From: Legionellaceae bacterium
Lineage (GTDB): Bacteria > Pseudomonadota > Gammaproteobacteria > Legionellales > Legionellaceae
Direction: 5' to 3'
Length of the DNA: 8,391 bases
Assembly (NCBI GenBank): GCA_947473535.1
Contig: CANJFK010000024.1
Location: 1 to 8,391 of the forward strand
The first letter of the stretch is position 1, and each line of letters starts with the position of its first letter. A program made the position numbers and the translations under genes. Under the pieces are notes generated by a model. That model searched no databases. It had not been told where the DNA came from and worked only from the letters and a program-made list of their open reading frames with translations. Of this stretch, positions 6,501 through 8,391 are shown piece after piece.

Positions 6501-7975
6501 GCATCCAACAGATCTTTAGCATCAAAACCGGCACTTTTCAACGCGTCCGCACTGCATCCATTTAACTCATGAATACGCTTAGCCGAGACACCTTGGGCGA
6601 GCAATTGGCGTAATTTAACAGGGTCGCAACCCGCGGCACTTATGCTGCTATCGCCTAACACAGGTAAACCCGCCTTGAGCTGCGCTGCCGTAAAACCCGC
6701 ATTCAACAAATCGCTCGTCGTAAAACCAGCGGCTTTTAATGCTTGAGGACTACAACCAGCAAGCTTATGAATTAATGCCGCACTGACGCCAGCCAGCCGC
6801 TGCCGTTTTAATGCTTCAACACTACACCCGGCTTCTTTAACTGCATCAGCGGTCATACCTGGCGGTAATACAAGTTCAGCAGCACGGATCTCGGTCGCCG
6901 CAAACCCTGCGTCAGCAAGATCACCCGAGGTAAATCCTGCATTCAATAAATCCCGTGGACCAAAACCCGCGTCTCTTAATTGAGCCGCTGAAAAACCTGC
7001 ATTTTTCAGATCGGCTGCACTAAAGCCAGCATTTTTCAAATCCTGCGCACTAAAACCTGCTGCTTTCAATTTATCAGCACTACAACCGCTAATGCGTCGA
7101 ATGGCCGCGGCCGTTACGCCGGCTGAACGCAACCGCGTCAAAGCAACAACATCACATCCAGCTTTTCGAACATCTTCCGCAGTATACCCATCCGGTAATC
7201 CACCGGCGCGCGCAATATCAGCATCAGAGAAACCTGCCCCTTTTAATTCGCCATCGGAGTAACCTGCGTTTTTCATTTCTTGTGCGCTAAAGCCCACCCC
7301 ATGTTCTTCACACGCAACATATCCGCAAGCCCTGAGCTGAGCCGCAGTAAAACCAGCTCCTTTCATTTGGTAAATATTATAACCTGCCGCTTTCAGTTCG
7401 TTGCATTTACAAACAACCATTAAGTCTGCGAGCTTATAGCCGTTATTTTTTAATTGAACACAACTGCACGCTGACTTTAAATCAATCAAATTAGCACCTT
7501 GATTAATCGCTTTGGCTAAACTTGCTTTCGCGCAATTACTATCTTGCAATGCTTGCACCCATAAACTTTTTTGTGCGCCAGCAAGATCTTCGCGCGCTAA
7601 CGCCTGGAAACCAAGACCGCCTTGACCCGCAGCGGCTCCAACCGGCTCGACACCCTCGCCAAATACCTGCGAGCGAATAATAGTAGGAATTGCGCTACCA
7701 CCTTTAGTGCTTGCTGTTTGTGCTTGTTCAAGATTTTGCTCTTCCTGTAACGACGCGTATTGTGCTGTTTGATTCAATGCGCCCGGGATGGATTGAATCC
7801 CGACCGGTGTCCTTCTTACGTCTGCCGCAGACACAAAGGGCGATGACGTAGAACCAACAAATTTCATAATGCCAACGGTCGTGACCACCAACAGTAAAAT
7901 GACTGTAAATAGAATAATCACTCGTGAGCGAGTGTTTGCAAAGAGTGCTTTGATATTTTCTTTTTTTCCTGCCAT
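3569..7975 (-). CDS. dotG: DotG/IcmE, VirB10-like T4BSS core protein with greatly expanded repeat region
   Basis: This 1468-aa protein starts at ATG 7973-7975, with a GAAGGG Shine-Dalgarno 10 nt upstream inside dotH. Architecture: short basic cytoplasmic tail (1-18), one membrane segment (about 19-40, VIILFTVILLLVV...), a linker, and a cysteine-rich lead-in (C148, C170, C172, C189, C191, C217, C222). Decapeptide repeats of the form AGFSAxxLKx fill about 200-1156. A Gln-rich linker (about 1190-1215) follows, then a VirB10/TrbI-like C-terminal domain (about 1240-1468) containing RTGDVLFAVIDTSINSDEPG and ending LFTQDLRAV. In the family, DotG spans from the inner membrane through the periplasm to the outer-membrane ring and forms the central channel of the Dot/Icm machine. 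The L. pneumophila homologue is about 1050 aa (from memory). The extra length here is mainly a seven-copy array of 75-residue super-repeats at residues 448-963. Identity is very secure; the functional effect of the expansion is unknown. Confidence 0.97.
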   Translation of the reverse strand: MAGKKENIKALFANTRSRVIILFTVILLLVVTTVGIMKFVGSTSSPFVSAADVRRTPVGIQSIPGALNQTAQYASLQEEQNLEQAQTASTKGGSAIPTIIRSQVFGEGVEPVGAAAGQGGLGFQALAREDLAGAQKSLWVQALQDSNCAKASLAKAINQGANLIDLKSACSCVQLKNNGYKLADLMVVCKCNELKAAGYNIYQMKGAGFTAAQLRACGYVACEEHGVGFSAQEMKNAGYSDGELKGAGFSDADIARAGGLPDGYTAEDVRKAGCDVVALTRLRSAGVTAAAIRRISGCSADKLKAAGFSAQDLKNAGFSAADLKNAGFSAAQLRDAGFGPRDLLNAGFTSGDLADAGFAATEIRAAELVLPPGMTADAVKEAGCSVEALKRQRLAGVSAALIHKLAGCSPQALKAAGFTTSDLLNAGFTAAQLKAGLPVLGDSSISAAGCDPVKLRQLLAQGVSAKRIHELNGCSADALKSAGFDAKDLLDAGFTPQQLAAAGFTPNQIRSAQSMNDGAIQAAGCDPIKLKALLVQGVSAKRIHALNGCSAEALKNAGFDAKDLLDAGFTTQQLAAAGFSPNQIRSAQSMNDGAIHAAGCDPIKLKALLVQGVSARRIHALNGCSAQALKNAGFDAKDLLDAGFMPQQLAAAGFTAAQLRAAQSMSDNLIRASGCDPAKLKMLLIQGVSAKRIHELNGCDAQALKNAGFDAKALADAGFTPQQLLAAGFTAAEVQATQPPEDKTIRAAGCDPAKLNGLMLRGVSAKRIHDMNGCSAAALKKAGFDVKALADAGFTPQQLLAAGFTPEDISTTQPVDDNMVRTAGCDPTKLSALMGRGVSAKRIYDLNGCSAAALKAAGFSANELLDAGFTPQQLLAVGFKPEEMRVIASSASSVDDNKVRKAGCDPTKLKQLAAQGATAQQIHTLNGCSLDVLKAAGFDAKSLADAGFTPAQLLAAGFTPAQLIHAGLSPAGVIAAGRTADCSVASLQAARALGVSAATLKKTLGCSAEAMKNAGFTPLELKNAGFTAAELKNAGFSAGDLNSAGFSAKELRAVGYSAKQLRDAGYNAQQLNDAGFSATDLKDAGFSAAQLKAAGLSAAALKSAGFSAAELMKAGLSTSDLKAAGFTADQLKKAGLSDKELQAAGFSSQESALAGLAAVDTQPAVPSIVTTIPSIDGTVPGKSGADVANAKQLQAILNKQQTQAAEQRYQQKIQQRSSVMTAAANQAMQGWKSVPAQQYVATSVKEKNVAAGGANAQGGYGLAQNSLAGGGDLANGKESVAIVRTGDVLFAVIDTSINSDEPGPILATIVSGKLKGAKLIGSFNLPSNADQMVISFNTLSIPGAAKTVSISAYAIDPNTARTALSSQTDHHYLMRYGSLFAATFLEGFGNAFQSANTTITVGGTGGTSNTTVSNGIGRSTLENAVIGLATLGKAWGQVAMQQMSRPTTVEVFSGTGVGVLFTQDLRAV
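4508..4957 (-). repeat. Fifteen uninterrupted 30-bp (decapeptide) repeats in dotG
   Basis: Residues 1007-1156 of DotG divide exactly into 15 decapeptides (450 bp) with no insertion or deletion. The first ends NAGF and the last ends LAGL. The consensus is S-A-x-x-L-K-x-A-G-[FYL]. The plus strand shows the same period as recurring (t)aaa-cc-gc-tttaa patterns. These are the canonical DotG repeats; unlike the upstream array they contain no cysteine. A shorter run of the same type occupies about residues 299-363. Confidence 0.93.
5087..6634 (-). repeat. Seven-copy 225-bp (75-residue) super-repeat inside dotG
   Basis: Each unit encodes GCDPxKL, then about 10 residues, then GVSAKRIHxLNGCSAxALK, then three decapeptides (AGFDAKDLLD, AGFTPQQLAA, AGFTxxQIRS type) and a short polar linker. 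The Asp of GCDPxKL is at residues 451, 526, 601, 676, 751, 826 and 905. Five intervals are therefore exactly 75 aa (225 bp) and the last is 79 aa (237 bp). At DNA level the GAC codon starts recur at 6623, 6398, 6173, 5948, 5723, 5498 and 5261 on the plus-strand numbering. Units 2 and 3 are the closest pair, with about 19 differences over 225 bp counted by eye. The array keeps the reading frame throughout. Confidence 0.92.
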
Positions 7976-7979
7976 TTCG

Positions 7980-8391
7980 TTATAACCCTTCTACCTTGAG
8001 TTGCATGACCTTGCCATGCCAGGAAACCAGTAATACCGGCGACTTTTGCATTTCATACGCATGCATTCCATCCGCGCTTGTCATACTGCCAATCCAGCCT
8101 GGTGATAATACGGTGAGATTCGTTCGCACAAACATCTTCTCATTGGCGAGCCAAGCACGCGCATCCCCACCACTGACCGTCAACCGCGTACTCCCTGCGG
8201 GAGGCACACCATCTAATACGTGCAACAGTATAGCACTGGCTGACGGAGGCAAACCCTCTTCCATCGGCATGCTTTTGGCATTGGGCCCATAGCCCTGAAC
8301 ACGCAAATCAACGCGATAGTCAACCGCTTTTTGACCTGGAATGAGCGTCAACATCACTGGCGTATTCAAACCTCTCAACCGAACAGCCAAA
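7980..8391 (-). CDS. dotH: DotH/IcmK, T4BSS outer-membrane core protein, C-terminal part (5' end outside window)
   Basis: Only the last 136-137 codons are present; the frame is open through the window edge at 8391 and ends in TAA at 7980-7982. The visible part is a beta-rich, soluble-looking domain. It begins near LAVRLRGLNTPVMLTLIPGQ, is followed by a stretch containing DYRVDLRVQGYGPNAK, and ends in MQLKVEGL. I recognise this as the C-terminal domain of Legionella DotH/IcmK (about 360 aa in full, from memory), so roughly the N-terminal 60% is missing, including any signal peptide. In the family, DotH sits at the outer membrane with DotC, DotD and DotK and joins DotG to form the core-complex ring. 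The stop codon lies only 4 nt before the dotG start, and the dotG ribosome binding site is inside this gene, so the two are probably translationally coupled. The apparent start near 8390 is a TTG codon inside the gene, not its true start. Confidence 0.93.
   Translation of the reverse strand, partial: LAVRLRGLNTPVMLTLIPGQKAVDYRVDLRVQGYGPNAKSMPMEEGLPPSASAILLHVLDGVPPAGSTRLTVSGGDARAWLANEKMFVRTNLTVLSPGWIGSMTSADGMHAYEMQKSPVLLVSWHGKVMQLKVEGL

Noticed and set aside
4508..7528. Regular short direct repeats that could suggest a CRISPR array or minisatellite
   Set aside because: The repeats are contiguous, in frame in multiples of 30 bp, without unique spacers of constant length, and encode the known DotG decapeptides.
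1..8391. An undescribed biological system
   Set aside because: All seven genes belong to the known Dot/Icm T4BSS in its usual order. No extra gene, mobile element, tRNA or insertion was seen; the novelty is limited to the DotG repeat structure and the intergenic hairpins.

Overview
The window is a seven-gene block, all on the minus strand, from a Dot/Icm type IVB secretion system (T4BSS). Read in the direction of transcription (from high to low coordinates) the order is dotH/icmK (C-terminal end only), dotG/icmE, dotF/icmG, dotE/icmC, dotP/icmD, dotN/icmJ and dotO/icmB (N-terminal 285 codons only). This is the icmK-E-G-C-D-J-B order known from Legionella pneumophila and Coxiella burnetii. The base composition is moderate and the protein families are close to Legionella ones, which suggests a gammaproteobacterium of the order Legionellales: an intracellular or protist-associated bacterium. 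The genus cannot be fixed from the sequence alone.

Layout. At 7980-8391 is the end of the outer-membrane core protein DotH. At 3569-7975 is a very long DotG (1468 aa; the L. pneumophila protein is about 1050 aa from memory). It has one N-terminal membrane segment, about 1000 residues of decapeptide repeats and a C-terminal VirB10-like domain. At 2725-3549 is DotF, a single-pass inner-membrane protein with a coiled coil. DotE (2153-2716) and DotP (1631-2026) are small multi-pass membrane proteins that resemble each other. DotN (873-1502) is a cytoplasmic zinc-cysteine protein of the coupling complex. DotO (1-855) is the VirB4-like ATPase, cut by the window edge.

The genes form one compact operon segment. 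The dotH-dotG gap is 4 nt, dotG-dotF 19 nt, dotF-dotE 8 nt and dotN-dotO 17 nt. Two gaps are larger: dotE-dotP (126 nt) and dotP-dotN (about 128 nt). The second holds two neat inverted repeats. No convincing promoter was seen, so the main promoter probably lies upstream, beyond position 8391.

Functionally, DotH and DotG, with DotF, build the envelope-spanning core complex. DotE and DotP are inner-membrane or envelope accessory proteins. DotN links to the DotL coupling ATPase complex that recruits effectors, and DotO is an energising ATPase at the base. The system itself is well known. The most unusual content is inside DotG: a 75-residue super-repeat copied seven times in register, and ten cysteine pairs with an unvarying spacing.
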